DNA of 64,000 bases from Microvirga sp. BSC39 (GTDB lineage Bacteria; Pseudomonadota; Alphaproteobacteria; Rhizobiales; Beijerinckiaceae): NCBI RefSeq assembly GCF_000739015.1, contig NZ_JPUG01000073.1, positions 1-64,000 of the forward strand, read 5' to 3'. A program made the position numbers and the translations under genes. A model generated the notes under the pieces. The model saw only the letters and a program-made list of their open reading frames with translations. It did no database searches and was not told the DNA's origin. Shown in pieces: positions 1 to 9,930 of the stretch (its first letter is position 1; each line of letters starts with the position of its first letter).

Positions 1-847
<847 letters not shown>

Positions 848-1023
848 AAGAATTTGATCTCGACTATAGTCACTACGCAAATTGACAGAGTACCTCCATA
901 CTCCAGCGTTTCCACTGAAGCGGTGTACTCACCAAAGCATAGAACTGGTCGATGTATCTTACAGCAGCTCGTAAAAGCTGCCCGCAAGGACACCGCCGCC
1001 TACGCTTCTCTTCCCCTCTCAAC

Positions 1024-1037
1024 AATGTCAAAGAGCA
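1024..1037 (-). promoter_or_regulatory. rrn boxA antitermination element
   Basis: On the minus strand, TGCTCTTTGACATT lies about 177 nt upstream of the 16S 5' end. It matches the boxA core (TGCTCTTTGACA) bound by NusB/NusE. It sits between the promoter at 1174-1202 and the 16S gene, exactly where a ribosomal antitermination signal belongs. Confidence 0.8.
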
Positions 1038-1173
1038 AACACCTTGCGGTGCAATCGATAAAAGAGACTTCCGCAGAACAGACCTTGTTCCCGACCGAAG
1101 TCGGGCCCAACCAGCCCGGTCTCTGTGGAAGTTCTTGGCGCCAGCCACCAAGTGGCCGCCGTCGATGGGCGGT

Positions 1174-1202
1174 ATATAGGCTGAACCCTTTTGGGCTGTC
1201 AA
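1174..1202 (-). promoter_or_regulatory. rrn promoter (-35 / -10)
   Basis: On the minus strand there is a consensus -35 TTGACA (1197-1202) and a -10 CTATAT (1174-1179) 17 bp downstream; read as TATATA the spacing is 18. The stretch after the -10 is GC-rich (ccgccc), as expected of a stringently controlled rRNA promoter. It lies about 325 nt upstream of 16S and upstream of boxA, giving a leader of roughly 320 nt. The rest of 848-1455 holds only leader sequence and the upstream region of the divergent M23 gene. Confidence 0.75.
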
Positions 1203-1455
1203 CGGGCTTGTGAAAGTTTTTTGACAGTTCGGGAAAGCCACCGATCCGCAGGCCTGCCGCACAGGTTTTTCCAGCCCTTGCCTCACTGCGGACACAGAAA
1301 GACAGGAAGCAGAGCCGCGACGGGCCTGACTTCTTTAGGGAGTTGGCGTCCTGTACAAGCTTATCTATTGATCTGTGTGGTTGCCGTCTCTTGTGCTAGT
1401 TGACCTTCTAGCGTCTGTGACAGCAACCCACCCGCATCGACACTCGACAGGGATC

Positions 1456-3489
1456 ATGAGCCATCTTCCCCCCGATGACAGCCATGCCAGAGGCGCCCGC
1501 AGGAATGCGCCGCATCTGTCGTCCGGCATCGATCTGGGCCATGAGCCGCCCCTGAACAGCAGCGGCAACACCGCCCCCGAGATCGACAAGTGGGAGGTCA
1601 ATCTGCGCTGGCTTGGCGCCAGTGTTCTGACCGGAGTCACGGGCGCTGCCCTGATCGGTGCTTCCATCTATATCACCTTCGAGGGCGCGGCGATCTCGGC
1701 GCTGCCTCCCGAGCGCACAGCCCTCAATGGCCGCACCTCTTCAGCCAGGGATGAGGAGCGGGCGACGAACGTGGCCCGCAAGGCCGACCGGCTGAACATG
1801 ACGGAGAATACGGTCTCCGCGCGCCAAAGCTTCAAGGCTCCGATGACGATCCGCAACGGCGAGCGCGAGGCCATCAAGGTTCGCCAGTTCGTGCGGGTCG
1901 CCACAAACCTGTCGCTCAGCTCCGGCACCTATGCGGCCGATATCCCGCCCTTCAATCCCCTGCGCCTGTTTGCGGAAGAGACGGAGGGACGGGTCGAGCC
2001 GGCCCCAGAGGTCGCCGATGCCGATGTCTCGGTTCTCCGGCGCGACCTTGCGCCGGTTGCCATCGAGGCGAGCGCCCCGTCGCTGACCGACAACGACGTC
2101 CTCGCAATCCTCGAAGAGGAACGCCGGGTCTTCAATGAGGCAGGCCGCCGAACTTCCGTGCCGATTCCCGCCCAGCAGATGCTGTCGAGGACGCTGCGGC
2201 CGCCGGAGGCCTTGGGCGATGCCCTCGGCTATGCACGGGTGATCGATGCACCCTTCAGCACCATCGAGGTTCGGGTTGTGCCGGAGAACGTGACCGACCT
2301 CCCGAAGATCGAACAGAAGGCCATGCCTCCTCTCATCGAGGAGCGCGACGTGGTTCTCCGCAAGGGCGAGACCCTCGAGACGGCTCTTCGCAGCTACGGG
2401 GGAACTCCGGAGCAGATCGCCGCCATCACCTCTGCCCTCTCGGCTCGGATGCGGGTGGAGGGCATGACCGAAGGCCAGCGGCTGCGCATCCTGATCGCCC
2501 CGGGGCCCCGCCTGGGAGACCCGCGGCAGATCGTGCGCGTGATCGCGTTCGGCGAGCGTGGCATCGAAGGAATTGCCGCAACCAACGACCGCGGCGTCTT
2601 CGTGTCAGTCACCCCTCCGGGGGATCCTGCGGCTCGCCGGATCGCGGACGTAGCCGGGGAGGAAGGCGAGGAGGACGCCCGCGGTGGCGTGCGCCTATAC
2701 GAGAGCCTCTATGAGACGGCGCTCAAGAACGATCTTCCCCGGGAAACCGTGGACGAGCTCGTGCGCATCTTCGGCTACGACGTCGATTTCCAGCGCCGCG
2801 TCTCGCAAGGCGACTCCTTCGAGGTCTTCTTCGGCTCCGACGATGAGAACGGGGCGCCGGAGGTTCTCTACGCCTCGCTGACGGTGGGCGGGGAGCAACG
2901 CCGCGTCTACCGCTATCAGGGCGACGACGGCACCGTCGATTTCTTCGACGAGGCAGGCCGCTCCCTCAAGAAATTCCTTATCCGCAAACCCATCGCGGAC
3001 GGCATCCTGCGCTCGGGCTTCGGCTCCCGCTTCCACCCGATCCTGGGCTATTCGCGACCCCATACCGGCGTCGACTGGGCCAACAGGGTCGGTACTCCCA
3101 TCATCGCCGCCGGCAACGGCACCGTGCTCAAGGCGGAATGGGATTCCGGCTATGGCCGCCGGGTCGAGCTCCAGCACACCAACGGCTATGTGACCGCCTA
3201 TTCGCACATGTCCAGCTTCGCCAAGGGCATTACGCCCGGCAAACGAGTGCAGCAGGGCCAAGTCATCGGTTACGTGGGCAATTCCGGCCTCTCGACGGGC
3301 CCGCACCTCCATTATGAAGTGATCATCAACGGCAGCTTCGTCGACCCGCTGAAGATCCGCCTGCCCCGCGGACGCGAGCTCGAGGGACGCGGTCTGGTGG
3401 AGTTCAAGCGTCAGCGCGAACAGGTCGACGAGCTGATGTCTCACAGCGTGGCCGCCGTCAGCCTCTCCCAGCGCGCCGAACTTCGATAA
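1456..3489 (+). CDS. M23 family metallopeptidase, membrane-anchored
   Basis: A 677-residue peptidoglycan endopeptidase of the LytM/M23 family that should cleave peptide cross-bridges in the periplasm. A single membrane segment at about residues 51-75 follows a cytoplasmic tail. A long periplasmic middle region leads to the M23 domain at about residues 520-640. All zinc ligands are visible: the HxxxD motif (H536, D540) and HLH (617-619), so it should be active rather than a degenerate activator. I chose ATG 1456 because AGGG lies just upstream. The frame stays open to 1375, which would add 27 residues with no ribosome site. It is divergent from the rRNA promoter, and the next gene follows after 6 bp. 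Confidence 0.9.
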   Translation: MSHLPPDDSHARGARRNAPHLSSGIDLGHEPPLNSSGNTAPEIDKWEVNLRWLGASVLTGVTGAALIGASIYITFEGAAISALPPERTALNGRTSSARDEERATNVARKADRLNMTENTVSARQSFKAPMTIRNGEREAIKVRQFVRVATNLSLSSGTYAADIPPFNPLRLFAEETEGRVEPAPEVADADVSVLRRDLAPVAIEASAPSLTDNDVLAILEEERRVFNEAGRRTSVPIPAQQMLSRTLRPPEALGDALGYARVIDAPFSTIEVRVVPENVTDLPKIEQKAMPPLIEERDVVLRKGETLETALRSYGGTPEQIAAITSALSARMRVEGMTEGQRLRILIAPGPRLGDPRQIVRVIAFGERGIEGIAATNDRGVFVSVTPPGDPAARRIADVAGEEGEEDARGGVRLYESLYETALKNDLPRETVDELVRIFGYDVDFQRRVSQGDSFEVFFGSDDENGAPEVLYASLTVGGEQRRVYRYQGDDGTVDFFDEAGRSLKKFLIRKPIADGILRSGFGSRFHPILGYSRPHTGVDWANRVGTPIIAAGNGTVLKAEWDSGYGRRVELQHTNGYVTAYSHMSSFAKGITPGKRVQQGQVIGYVGNSGLSTGPHLHYEVIINGSFVDPLKIRLPRGRELEGRGLVEFKRQREQVDELMSHSVAAVSLSQRAELR

Positions 3490-3495
3490 GCCCGA

Positions 3496-4413
3496 ATGCT
3501 TGACCTGTTCGCGATTGTCCTGCCGGTCTTCGGCCTGATCGGCATCGGCTATGTCGCGCGCCAGACGGGCTTCGTCTCCGAGCGGGTCGGCGAAGGGCTG
3601 TCCGAGTTCGTCTTCACCCTCTCCCTCCCCTGCCTGATCTTCCGCACCCTGGTCCGTGCCGAGATCCCGGATGTTCAGCCCTGGGGGTACTGGATCTCGT
3701 ATTTCGCCGGCGTGGCGGTGGTCTGGCTTCTGGCCACCGCCCTCGGCCGGCACTTCTTCGGCATCAAAGGCGTCGCCGGGGTCGTGGCCGGGTTCTCGGC
3801 CGGCCAGGCGAATACCGTGTTCGTCGGCATCCCGATGATCCTCAAGGCCTATGGCGACGAGGGCGCCGTGCCGCTCTTCCTTCTCATCGCCGTGCATCTT
3901 CCCGTCACCATGACCCTGGCGACGATCTTGGCCGAGGGACGGCAGGCCTCGCCCCTTCTCATTCTGCGTCGCCTCCTGACCCACCCGATCGTGGTTGGGA
4001 TCCTGGCGGGATCCGCCTGCCGGCCGATTGCCGCCTATGTGCCGGCTCCCGCCTGGCAGGTGATGGACCTGCTCGCGAGCGCGGCCGTGCCCTGCGCCCT
4101 GATCTCCATGGGAATTGCGCTCCGCCGCTATGGCCTGCAAATGGGCTGGAAGCTGCCGACGCTGATCTCCTTCCTGAAACTCGTGGTGCATCCCCTGGTG
4201 GTGCTGCTGCTCGCCACGCAGGTTTTTCAGATGCCGCCGGTCTGGGCCGGGGTTGCGGTGCTCTTTGCCTCCTGCCCGTCCGGCATCAACGCCTATCTGT
4301 TTGCCGAGCGCTATGGAGAGGGCGTGGCCCTGGCCTCGAGCGCCGTGACGCTCTCGACCTTCCTGGCCCTGGGGAGCACCCTGGTCTGGCTCTACGTGCT
4401 GGGGGTTGGCTGA
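3496..4413 (+). CDS. AEC family transporter (auxin efflux carrier type)
   Basis: A 305-residue inner-membrane permease made almost entirely of hydrophobic segments, about ten helices. It has the AEC hallmarks: an N-terminal PVFGLIGIGY start, a glycine-rich GFSAGQANTVFVGIP segment near residues 98-112, and a final CPSGINAYLFAERYG stretch. Family members export small organic acids such as malate or malonate. The substrate cannot be read from the sequence. It starts 6 bp after the M23 peptidase stop, so the two are probably co-transcribed. It converges with gluQ, whose stop lies 4 bp beyond. Confidence 0.88.
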   Translation: MLDLFAIVLPVFGLIGIGYVARQTGFVSERVGEGLSEFVFTLSLPCLIFRTLVRAEIPDVQPWGYWISYFAGVAVVWLLATALGRHFFGIKGVAGVVAGFSAGQANTVFVGIPMILKAYGDEGAVPLFLLIAVHLPVTMTLATILAEGRQASPLLILRRLLTHPIVVGILAGSACRPIAAYVPAPAWQVMDLLASAAVPCALISMGIALRRYGLQMGWKLPTLISFLKLVVHPLVVLLLATQVFQMPPVWAGVAVLFASCPSGINAYLFAERYGEGVALASSAVTLSTFLALGSTLVWLYVLGVG

Positions 4414-4416
4414 GTC

Positions 4417-5289
4417 CTAAAAACCTAGACGCTGCCGGATATCCCGGGGCGTGACGCCTGCAGCCCGGAGTTCCGCCAGAGACTGCGACTGGCGGCTCTT
4501 CGCCAGCTTGTCGCCCACGGGATCGAGCAGGAGTCCATGGTGGTAATAGAGAGGGGTCGGCAGCCCGAGCAGGACCTGCAGCAGGACGTGAAGATCGGTA
4601 GCGGCCTCGAGGTCCTGGCCGCGAACCACATGGGTGATGCCCTGGAGCGCATCGTCCACCACCACGGAGAGGTGATAGCTCGCGGGCGTATCCTTGCGGA
4701 CGATCACCGCATCGCCCCAGCGCCAGGGGTTTGCCGCCACCCTCTCTTCATGGCCATCGCGGTCGAACCGGCAGTAGCCATGAGGTCCAGGCAGGAATTC
4801 CCTCAGAGCCTCCATGTCGAGCCGCCAGGCATGGGGCTCGCCGGCTGCGATGCGCTCTTCGATGTCGCCGGCCGATAGGCCTCGGCAGGTCCCGGGATAG
4901 AGCGGAGCGCCGTCCGGATCGCGGCGCCAGGATTGACCGGCCTCCGCTTCCCGGCGGGCAACCGCCTCCGCGATTTCCTTGCGGGAGCAGAAGCACGGAT
5001 ACACCACTCCCCTGCCCTGCAGTGTTCGAAAGGCGGCACGATAATCGTCGAAATGCTCCGACTGCCGCCGGACCGGCTCCTCCCATCGCAGCCCGAGCCA
5101 GGCGAGATCCTCATGGATCCCTTGCTCGAACTCGGGACGGCAGCGTGTGGTATCGATATCCTCGATGCGCAGAAGCAGGCGCCCGTCAAAGCGCTGGGCT
5201 AAACCGGCATTGAGCAGGGCCGAATAGGCATGGCCCAAGTGAAGCCGCCCGTTGGGGCTGGGTGCGAATCGGAAGACGGGCTTCGTCAC
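4417..5289 (-). CDS. gluQ: glutamyl-Q tRNA(Asp) synthetase
   Basis: A 290-residue paralogue of the glutamyl-tRNA synthetase catalytic core that attaches glutamate to the queuosine base of tRNA(Asp). Visible signatures are APSPNGRLHLGH at residues 9-20 (HIGH motif), a YPCFCSR plus later YPGTCRG cysteine set that fits the family zinc site, and a KMSKS-like KLAKS at about 261. There is no anticodon-binding domain, as expected for this family. The open frame runs 128 codons further upstream, but that part overlaps alkA on the other strand and has no homology. The GTG at 5287-5289, directly before the TKPVFRFAPSP start, gives the usual family length. Confidence 0.92.
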   Translation of the reverse strand: MTKPVFRFAPSPNGRLHLGHAYSALLNAGLAQRFDGRLLLRIEDIDTTRCRPEFEQGIHEDLAWLGLRWEEPVRRQSEHFDDYRAAFRTLQGRGVVYPCFCSRKEIAEAVARREAEAGQSWRRDPDGAPLYPGTCRGLSAGDIEERIAAGEPHAWRLDMEALREFLPGPHGYCRFDRDGHEERVAANPWRWGDAVIVRKDTPASYHLSVVVDDALQGITHVVRGQDLEAATDLHVLLQVLLGLPTPLYYHHGLLLDPVGDKLAKSRQSQSLAELRAAGVTPRDIRQRLGF

Positions 5290-5323
5290 GGGAGCCTGCG
5301 TGGGAAAGAAGGAGCGCGAAGGA

Positions 5324-5968
5324 ATGGCCACCCTCCTCGAAACGGACCAGGTTCTCAAGAGGGGCCTCACTGCCCTTGCCAAAGTCGATCCGGTCATGGC
5401 GCGGCTGACCGCCGAGGGTGTTACGCCGCAGTTGCGCAAACGGCCGCCCGGTTTCGAGGGTCTCGCCTGGATCGTGGTGGGCCAGCAGGTCTCCACCGCG
5501 AGCGCCACGGCGATCTGGGGCCGCCTGCGGGCCATTCTCGAACCCGCGACCCCGGAGGTTTTTCTGAAGCTGTCCGACGAGGACTTGCGGGCGGCGGGCC
5601 TATCAGCCGGCAAGGTCCGGACCCTCCGGGCCGTGGCGACGGAGATCATCGAAGGGCGGCTACCCCTCGACAAGCTCCATGATGTTCCGGCCGACGAGGC
5701 TCATAGCCTCCTCACCCGGGTGAAGGGGATCGGCCCCTGGACCGCCGATGTCTATCTGCTCTTCTGTCTCGGGCATCCGGACGCCTTTCCGAGCGGAGAC
5801 CTCGCCGTGCAGGAGGCAGCCCGCCTGGCCTATGGGCTGGAGACAAGGCCCGACGCCAAGACGCTTACAGTGATGGCCGAGCGCTGGCGGCCCTGGCGCG
5901 GGGTCGCCGCGAAGGTGCTCTGGGCCTATTACCGGGTGGCCAAGGCGCGGGAGGGAGCGCCGGCTTGA
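5324..5968 (+). CDS. DNA-3-methyladenine glycosylase, AlkA/HhH-GPD type
   Basis: A 214-residue base-excision repair glycosylase that removes alkylated purines. A helix-hairpin-helix (VKGIGPWTADV) lies at about residues 130-145, followed by the catalytic aspartate D159 in PSGDLAVQ. It lacks the N-terminal domain of E. coli AlkA, which is normal for the short bacterial form. ATG 5324 has GAAGGA immediately upstream and AAGGAG a little further back; the frame is open to 5252 but that part would overlap gluQ. It is divergent from gluQ with only 34 bp between the two starts. Confidence 0.9.
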   Translation: MATLLETDQVLKRGLTALAKVDPVMARLTAEGVTPQLRKRPPGFEGLAWIVVGQQVSTASATAIWGRLRAILEPATPEVFLKLSDEDLRAAGLSAGKVRTLRAVATEIIEGRLPLDKLHDVPADEAHSLLTRVKGIGPWTADVYLLFCLGHPDAFPSGDLAVQEAARLAYGLETRPDAKTLTVMAERWRPWRGVAAKVLWAYYRVAKAREGAPA

Positions 5969-6026
5969 CGGCCAGGCTTTTCCTCTCTGCAATCGATGCA
6001 TTGTCCAATGATCGGGGATATGCCTC

Positions 6027-6710
6027 ATGGTCAGCATCGACGGTCCACGCCTTGCCCCCAAATCGGGTGTGGCGAAGCAGCTCGTCGTCTTTCTTCACGG
6101 GCTGGGAGCGGACGGGAACGACCTGATCGAGCTTGGAGAACAGTGGCGCGGCTGGCTGCCGGATGCCGCTTTCGTTGCTCCCCATGCGCCCGGTCACTGC
6201 AGCAATGTGCCCATGGGCCGGGAGTGGTTCCCTCTCACCCTGACGGATCCGCGGGAGTTCTGGCGCGGCGTGACCTATGCGGGACCGGGTCTGGACGCCT
6301 TTCTGGATGAGGAACTGGTCCGCCATGACTTGCCGCCTTCGAAGCTCGCTCTTGTCGGCTTCAGCCAGGGCGCCATGATGGCGCTTCACGTCGGCCTGCG
6401 CCGCCCGACCCCTCCGGCTGCCATCGTGGGCTATTCGGGCCTTCTCGTGCTGGAGGATGGCGAAGGGCCGGAGGGCCTCATGCCCCTGGCCAGGACGGCT
6501 CCGCCCATCCTGCTGATCCACGGCGACCAGGACGACGTGGTGCCGGTGGAGATGTTCTTCTTCTCGAAGGAGGCGCTGAGTGCCGCGGAGATCCCCTGCC
6601 AGTGGCATCTGTCGGCAGGGCTCGCCCATGGGATCGATGGAGAGGGCCTCGGACAGGGAGGCCCTTTCCTTGCGCAATCCTTCGGCCTTCCCTGTCCTGC
6701 CGGAACTTAG
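6027..6710 (+). CDS. alpha/beta hydrolase, carboxylesterase/phospholipase family
   Basis: A 227-residue cytosolic serine esterase of the YpfH/carboxylesterase type. The oxyanion-side motif FLHGLGADG is near residues 22-30. The nucleophile elbow GFSQG places Ser113. The acid is in HGDQDDVVP, and the base is the His of AHGID near the C-terminus. The natural substrate is not predictable. The stop overlaps the stop of the convergent aldolase gene by three bases. No strong ribosome site is seen; GGGGAT lies about 10 bp upstream. Confidence 0.88.
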   Translation: MVSIDGPRLAPKSGVAKQLVVFLHGLGADGNDLIELGEQWRGWLPDAAFVAPHAPGHCSNVPMGREWFPLTLTDPREFWRGVTYAGPGLDAFLDEELVRHDLPPSKLALVGFSQGAMMALHVGLRRPTPPAAIVGYSGLLVLEDGEGPEGLMPLARTAPPILLIHGDQDDVVPVEMFFFSKEALSAAEIPCQWHLSAGLAHGIDGEGLGQGGPFLAQSFGLPCPAGT

Positions 6711-7477
6711 GCGCGGGCCGCCGCCAGAGCCGCCTGGGCTCCGGCGCGAAGCATGGCCATGTCGCTGCCGATCGCGACCATATGGAAACCCTTGGCGGAG
6801 AGTTCGGCCGCCCGCGCGCCCGAGACCGCATAGATGGCCGCGATCTTGCCGGCGGCCTTCACCCGGGCAAGCGCATGGTCCAGGGCCTTGTCCACCTCGG
6901 CGCTGGTCGGGTCGACGCCTTTGCCGCCCGAGAGGGCGATCGACAGGTCGGAGGGGCCGATGAAGACTCCGTCGATCCCCGGCACCGCCAGAATATCGTC
7001 GATGATGGCAAGCGCCTCCCGGGTCTCCACCATGGCGAACGAAGCGGCAAGACCATTGGCCGTGCGAAGATATTCGCCCGGCTCAAGCCCCGTGAGGGCG
7101 AGCGCCCCGTAGGCGCCCCAGCTGCGCTCGCCCACGGGCGGAAATTTCGTGAAGGCGGCGAGGCGCCGGGCATCCTCGACCGTGTTGATCATGGGCGCGA
7201 TGATGCCAGACGCACCGGCATCGAGATAGCGCGAGGCGGTTGCGAACTCTCCCACGGGAATGCGGACGATCGCCGGCTTTCCCGCTGCCGCAACCAGCGG
7301 AATGGCCTGGAGGGACGCGGCGAAATCGATGGAGCCGTGCTGGGTATCGAGCACCACGGCGTCGAAATCCTCCCGGGCCAGGGTCGCGGCGATGGACGCA
7401 TCCGGCAGGCCGCACCAGGCCGTCAGAAGGGGTGTGCCGCCTTTCAGGCGCTCGGGGAACGATGGTTGGATCGGCAT
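6707..7477 (-). CDS. HpcH/HpaI family class II aldolase
   Basis: A 256-residue metal-dependent pyruvate aldolase that splits or forms 2-keto-4-hydroxy acids, in the family of 4-hydroxy-2-oxoheptanedioate and 2-keto-3-deoxy-rhamnonate aldolases. The catalytic His is in DTQHG near residue 47. The metal ligands are the Glu in MVETREA and the Asp in GPSDLSIAL. The gene stands alone, with no catabolic partner beside it, so the physiological substrate is unknown. Its stop interlocks with that of the convergent esterase. Confidence 0.87.
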   Translation of the reverse strand: MPIQPSFPERLKGGTPLLTAWCGLPDASIAATLAREDFDAVVLDTQHGSIDFAASLQAIPLVAAAGKPAIVRIPVGEFATASRYLDAGASGIIAPMINTVEDARRLAAFTKFPPVGERSWGAYGALALTGLEPGEYLRTANGLAASFAMVETREALAIIDDILAVPGIDGVFIGPSDLSIALSGGKGVDPTSAEVDKALDHALARVKAAGKIAAIYAVSGARAAELSAKGFHMVAIGSDMAMLRAGAQAALAAARA

Positions 7478-7538
7478 GGCGCCCTTTCGGCTGGTTCTTG
7501 GAGATCTTGAGGCGGGGCGGAGCAGGTGAGGAGGGCCA

Positions 7539-7862
7539 TTACCGGCCCACCTTGACCTCCTCGATGGCCCGTCCGGTCAGCTCGTTGAGCTTGGCCTGGA
7601 GCTCGGCATCGCCCATCGTGCTGCCGGCGCCGTCGAGGTCCCGGCGCACCTTGCGCAGGACATCCGCGTCGCCAGCCTCCTCGAAATCGGCCAGAACGAC
7701 GCTCTTGGCATAGGCCTCGGCCTCGTCCCCGCTCTTGCCGAGCCGCTCGGCGACCCAGAGCCCGAACAGCTTGTTGCGGCGGGCGGTCGCCTTGAAGCGC
7801 AGGTCCTCGTCATGGGCGAACTGCGTCTCGAAGGCATTCCTGCGGTCGTCGAAAGCGGTCAT
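7539..7862 (-). CDS. F-type ATP synthase zeta subunit (DUF1476)
   Basis: A 107-residue helical protein of the DUF1476 family, whose Paracoccus denitrificans member is the zeta subunit. That subunit inhibits ATP hydrolysis by F1 by inserting its N-terminal segment. The N-terminus MTAFDDRRNAFE and the following FAHDEDLRFKATARRNKLFGLW block are typical. ATG 7862 is preceded by an excellent AAGGAG. The frame is open 25 codons further up without homology. ATP synthase genes are not in the window, as is usual for this gene in Rhizobiales. It is divergent from purC. Confidence 0.9.
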   Translation of the reverse strand: MTAFDDRRNAFETQFAHDEDLRFKATARRNKLFGLWVAERLGKSGDEAEAYAKSVVLADFEEAGDADVLRKVRRDLDGAGSTMGDAELQAKLNELTGRAIEEVKVGR

Positions 7863-8102
7863 TCCGTTATTCTCCTTAAGCTTGAGGCCTTCATGCGATA
7901 TAAGGGCGCACTCGCGCGGATGCCAGACGCTCCCCATCTTAAGATCATCGCTTTCATCGATCTGCCGACCTGCAGTTCTCCCCCGCGTTGTGCTTACCCG
8001 AGGGATCGGATAGGTTGCCCCTTCAAGCGGAGCGCCGGTAAAAAGCCGCGCTTAACGCCAGCCGCGGATCTAAAAAATGACTATCCCCAGGAGCCACGGC
8101 AA

Positions 8103-8909
8103 ATGGATTTTCTCAAACCTCGGTACACGCCTATGAATCGTCGCCGTCGCATCTATGAGGGCAAGGCGAAGGTCCTCTATGAGGGCCCGGAACCCGGTAC
8201 GCTCATCCAGCACTTCAAGGATGACGCGACCGCCTTTAATACCACCGCGAACACCAAGAAGCATGAAGTGATCGACGGCAAGGGCGTGCTCAACAACCGG
8301 ATCTCGGAATACCTGTTCCAGCATCTGAACGACATCGGCATCCCGACCCACTTCATCCGCCGCCTCAACATGCGCGAGCAGCTGATTCGCGAGGTGGAGA
8401 TCATTCCGCTGCAGGTCGTGGTGCGCAACGTCGCGGCGGGCTCGCTCGCCACCCGCCTCGGCATCGAGGAGGGCACCCAGCTTCCCCGCTCGATCATCGA
8501 ATTCTATTACAAGAATGAGGCGCTGGGCGACCCCATGGTGTCGGAGGAGCACATCACGGCTTTCGGCTGGGCCTCGCCCCAGGAGATCGACGACATCATG
8601 GCGCTCGCCATCCGGGTCAACGACTTCCTGTCCGGCCTCTTTCTCGGCGTCGGCATCCGCCTCGTCGACTTCAAGCTGGAGACGGGCCGTCTCTGGGAGG
8701 GCGAGATGATGCGCATCGTCGTCGCCGACGAGATCTCCCCGGATTCCTGCCGTCTCTGGGACATCAAGTCCAAGGACAAGCTCGACAAGGATCGGTTCCG
8801 CCGGGACATGGGCGGGCTGGTGGAGGCCTATACGGAGGTCGCCCGCCGGCTCGGCATCCTGTCCGAGAACGACAATCCGGTCACAGGCGGCCCGCGCCTC
8901 GTCCAGTGA
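8103..8909 (+). CDS. purC: phosphoribosylaminoimidazole-succinocarboxamide synthase
   Basis: A 268-residue SAICAR synthetase that joins CAIR and aspartate with ATP in IMP synthesis. Signatures include RRRRIYEGKAKVLYEGPE near the N-terminus, VRNVAAGS and the DEISPDSCRLWD block near residue 206. ATG 8103 has AGGAG about 8-10 bp upstream. A second in-frame ATG at 8133 gives the commoner family N-terminus (258 aa) but has no ribosome site, so both are possible. It is followed by a strong terminator at 8933, so purC is probably transcribed apart from purSQL. Confidence 0.95.
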   Translation: MDFLKPRYTPMNRRRRIYEGKAKVLYEGPEPGTLIQHFKDDATAFNTTANTKKHEVIDGKGVLNNRISEYLFQHLNDIGIPTHFIRRLNMREQLIREVEIIPLQVVVRNVAAGSLATRLGIEEGTQLPRSIIEFYYKNEALGDPMVSEEHITAFGWASPQEIDDIMALAIRVNDFLSGLFLGVGIRLVDFKLETGRLWEGEMMRIVVADEISPDSCRLWDIKSKDKLDKDRFRRDMGGLVEAYTEVARRLGILSENDNPVTGGPRLVQ

Positions 8910-8932
8910 GCCAGGCGCCCTGCAACGATACG

Positions 8933-8964
8933 AAAGCCCGGTTCCATGCCGGGCTTTTTCTTTG
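8933..8964 (+). terminator. rho-independent terminator after purC
   Basis: A 9-bp perfect stem AAAGCCCGG / CCGGGCTTT (8933-8941 and 8949-8957) with a 7-nt loop is followed by a T-rich tail (ttcttt). It lies 24 bp after the purC stop. Confidence 0.85.
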
Positions 8965-9012
8965 ACCAACGAGGCTATCCCGTCTCGTTGATTTTGCGCA
9001 TAGACTGGCCTC

Positions 9013-9552
9013 ATGCCCTTCCGCCTGTCGCGTTTCAGCCTCCTGATCCTTGCCCTCGGCCTGTCCCTTGGCAGTTGCGGCTATGTCCCCCGGCAGGTGG
9101 CAGGCCTCCGGGTCGATGCGTCCTGGGATGCTCTCCCCTTGCGCAAATGGCTGGCCGAGGATCGATCGGAGCCGGTCGCGCTGGCCTTCTGCGCCCCGCC
9201 CGAATGCGGTCCAGGCCTCGCCGTCAGCGTCGTGCGTCTGACGGGAAAGGACGCGGACATCACGGAAGCCGTCCTGAAGGACCCGGAACGCCTGGCCCGC
9301 GCCCTGCGCTCGCCGGCGGGCCGCGCCAAGCCGGTCAAGACCCGCATCACGGTCGAGCGCCTGACGGACGGCCGCTATCCGGGCTTTGCCATCGACCTTG
9401 CTCCGGCCGATGGCAGCAGGCGTCCAGCCTACGGGGCTGCCTTCGGCAGGCGCGAGGGCGAGGCCCTGTCGGTCGTGCTGGTGATCGGCGAAGTCCAGGA
9501 TGCTGTGCGTGAAACGGCCAGGCAGGTCGCTGCCCGCGAATTGGGCTCATAA
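9013..9552 (+). CDS. putative lipoprotein, function unknown
   Basis: A 179-residue protein with a lipoprotein signal. Basic residues and a hydrophobic core (LLILALGLSLG) are followed by a lipobox LGSC with the lipidated Cys near residue 22. The mature part contains two more cysteines (FCAPPEC) that could form a disulfide, and it has no domain I recognise. It sits between purC and purS but is separated from purC by a terminator. A palindromic repeat follows it, so a role in purine synthesis is not implied. Confidence 0.72.
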   Translation: MPFRLSRFSLLILALGLSLGSCGYVPRQVAGLRVDASWDALPLRKWLAEDRSEPVALAFCAPPECGPGLAVSVVRLTGKDADITEAVLKDPERLARALRSPAGRAKPVKTRITVERLTDGRYPGFAIDLAPADGSRRPAYGAAFGRREGEALSVVLVIGEVQDAVRETARQVAARELGS

Positions 9553-9564
9553 GGTTCGAGGATT

Positions 9565-9615
9565 GAGCATCGGATCCATCCCAAAAGTGCAGAATCACTT
9601 TCGGGTCCGATGCTC
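9565..9615. repeat. 51-bp palindromic intergenic repeat, copy 1
   Basis: An imperfect inverted repeat with perfect 10-bp ends (GAGCATCGGA / TCCGATGCTC) and a centre with AAAGTG and CACTTT arms. Nearly the same unit occurs at 28453-28502, and a related one at 28391-28441. This behaves like a dispersed REP-type element common in Rhizobiales intergenic regions. It lies between the lipoprotein gene and purS. Confidence 0.8.
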
Positions 9616-9683
9616 TGCCCGTTGTCTCTTGAGCCCAATGCCTTTATGGCGTGGGGCATATCTTGAAACAGCCCGAGGCCTCC

Positions 9684-9923
9684 ATGAAAGCGCGTGTCAC
9701 CGTGACCCTCAAGAACGGCGTTCTCGACCCCCAGGGCAAGGCCATCGAAGGCGCCCTCAAGTCCCTCGGCGTCGAGGGCATCGACGGCGTGCGCCAGGGC
9801 AAGGTCTTCGACATCGAGCTCGGAACCGCCGACAAGGCCCAGGCCGAATCCCAGCTCAAGGCCGCCTGCGAGAAGCTGCTGGCAAACACCGTCATCGAGA
9901 ATTACCGCGTCGAAATCGCGTGA
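9684..9923 (+). CDS. purS: phosphoribosylformylglycinamidine synthase subunit PurS
   Basis: A 79-residue protein that bridges PurQ and PurL in the three-part FGAM synthetase. It shows the family pattern KARVTVTLKNGVLDPQGKAI, then GVRQGKVFDIEL and a C-terminal ENYRVEI. ATG 9684 gives the usual length. The frame is open 11 codons upstream with no homology. PurQ follows after 7 bp, so the two are translated from one message. Confidence 0.95.
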   Translation: MKARVTVTLKNGVLDPQGKAIEGALKSLGVEGIDGVRQGKVFDIELGTADKAQAESQLKAACEKLLANTVIENYRVEIA

Positions 9924-9930
9924 GGCCGAC

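Noticed and set aside
1219..1224. TTGACA on the plus strand as a promoter for the M23 gene
   Set aside because: No -10-like hexamer lies 16-18 bp downstream.
2695..4191. 498-codon open frame on the minus strand across the M23 and AEC genes
   Set aside because: It runs through two conserved genes on the other strand and has no recognisable motif.
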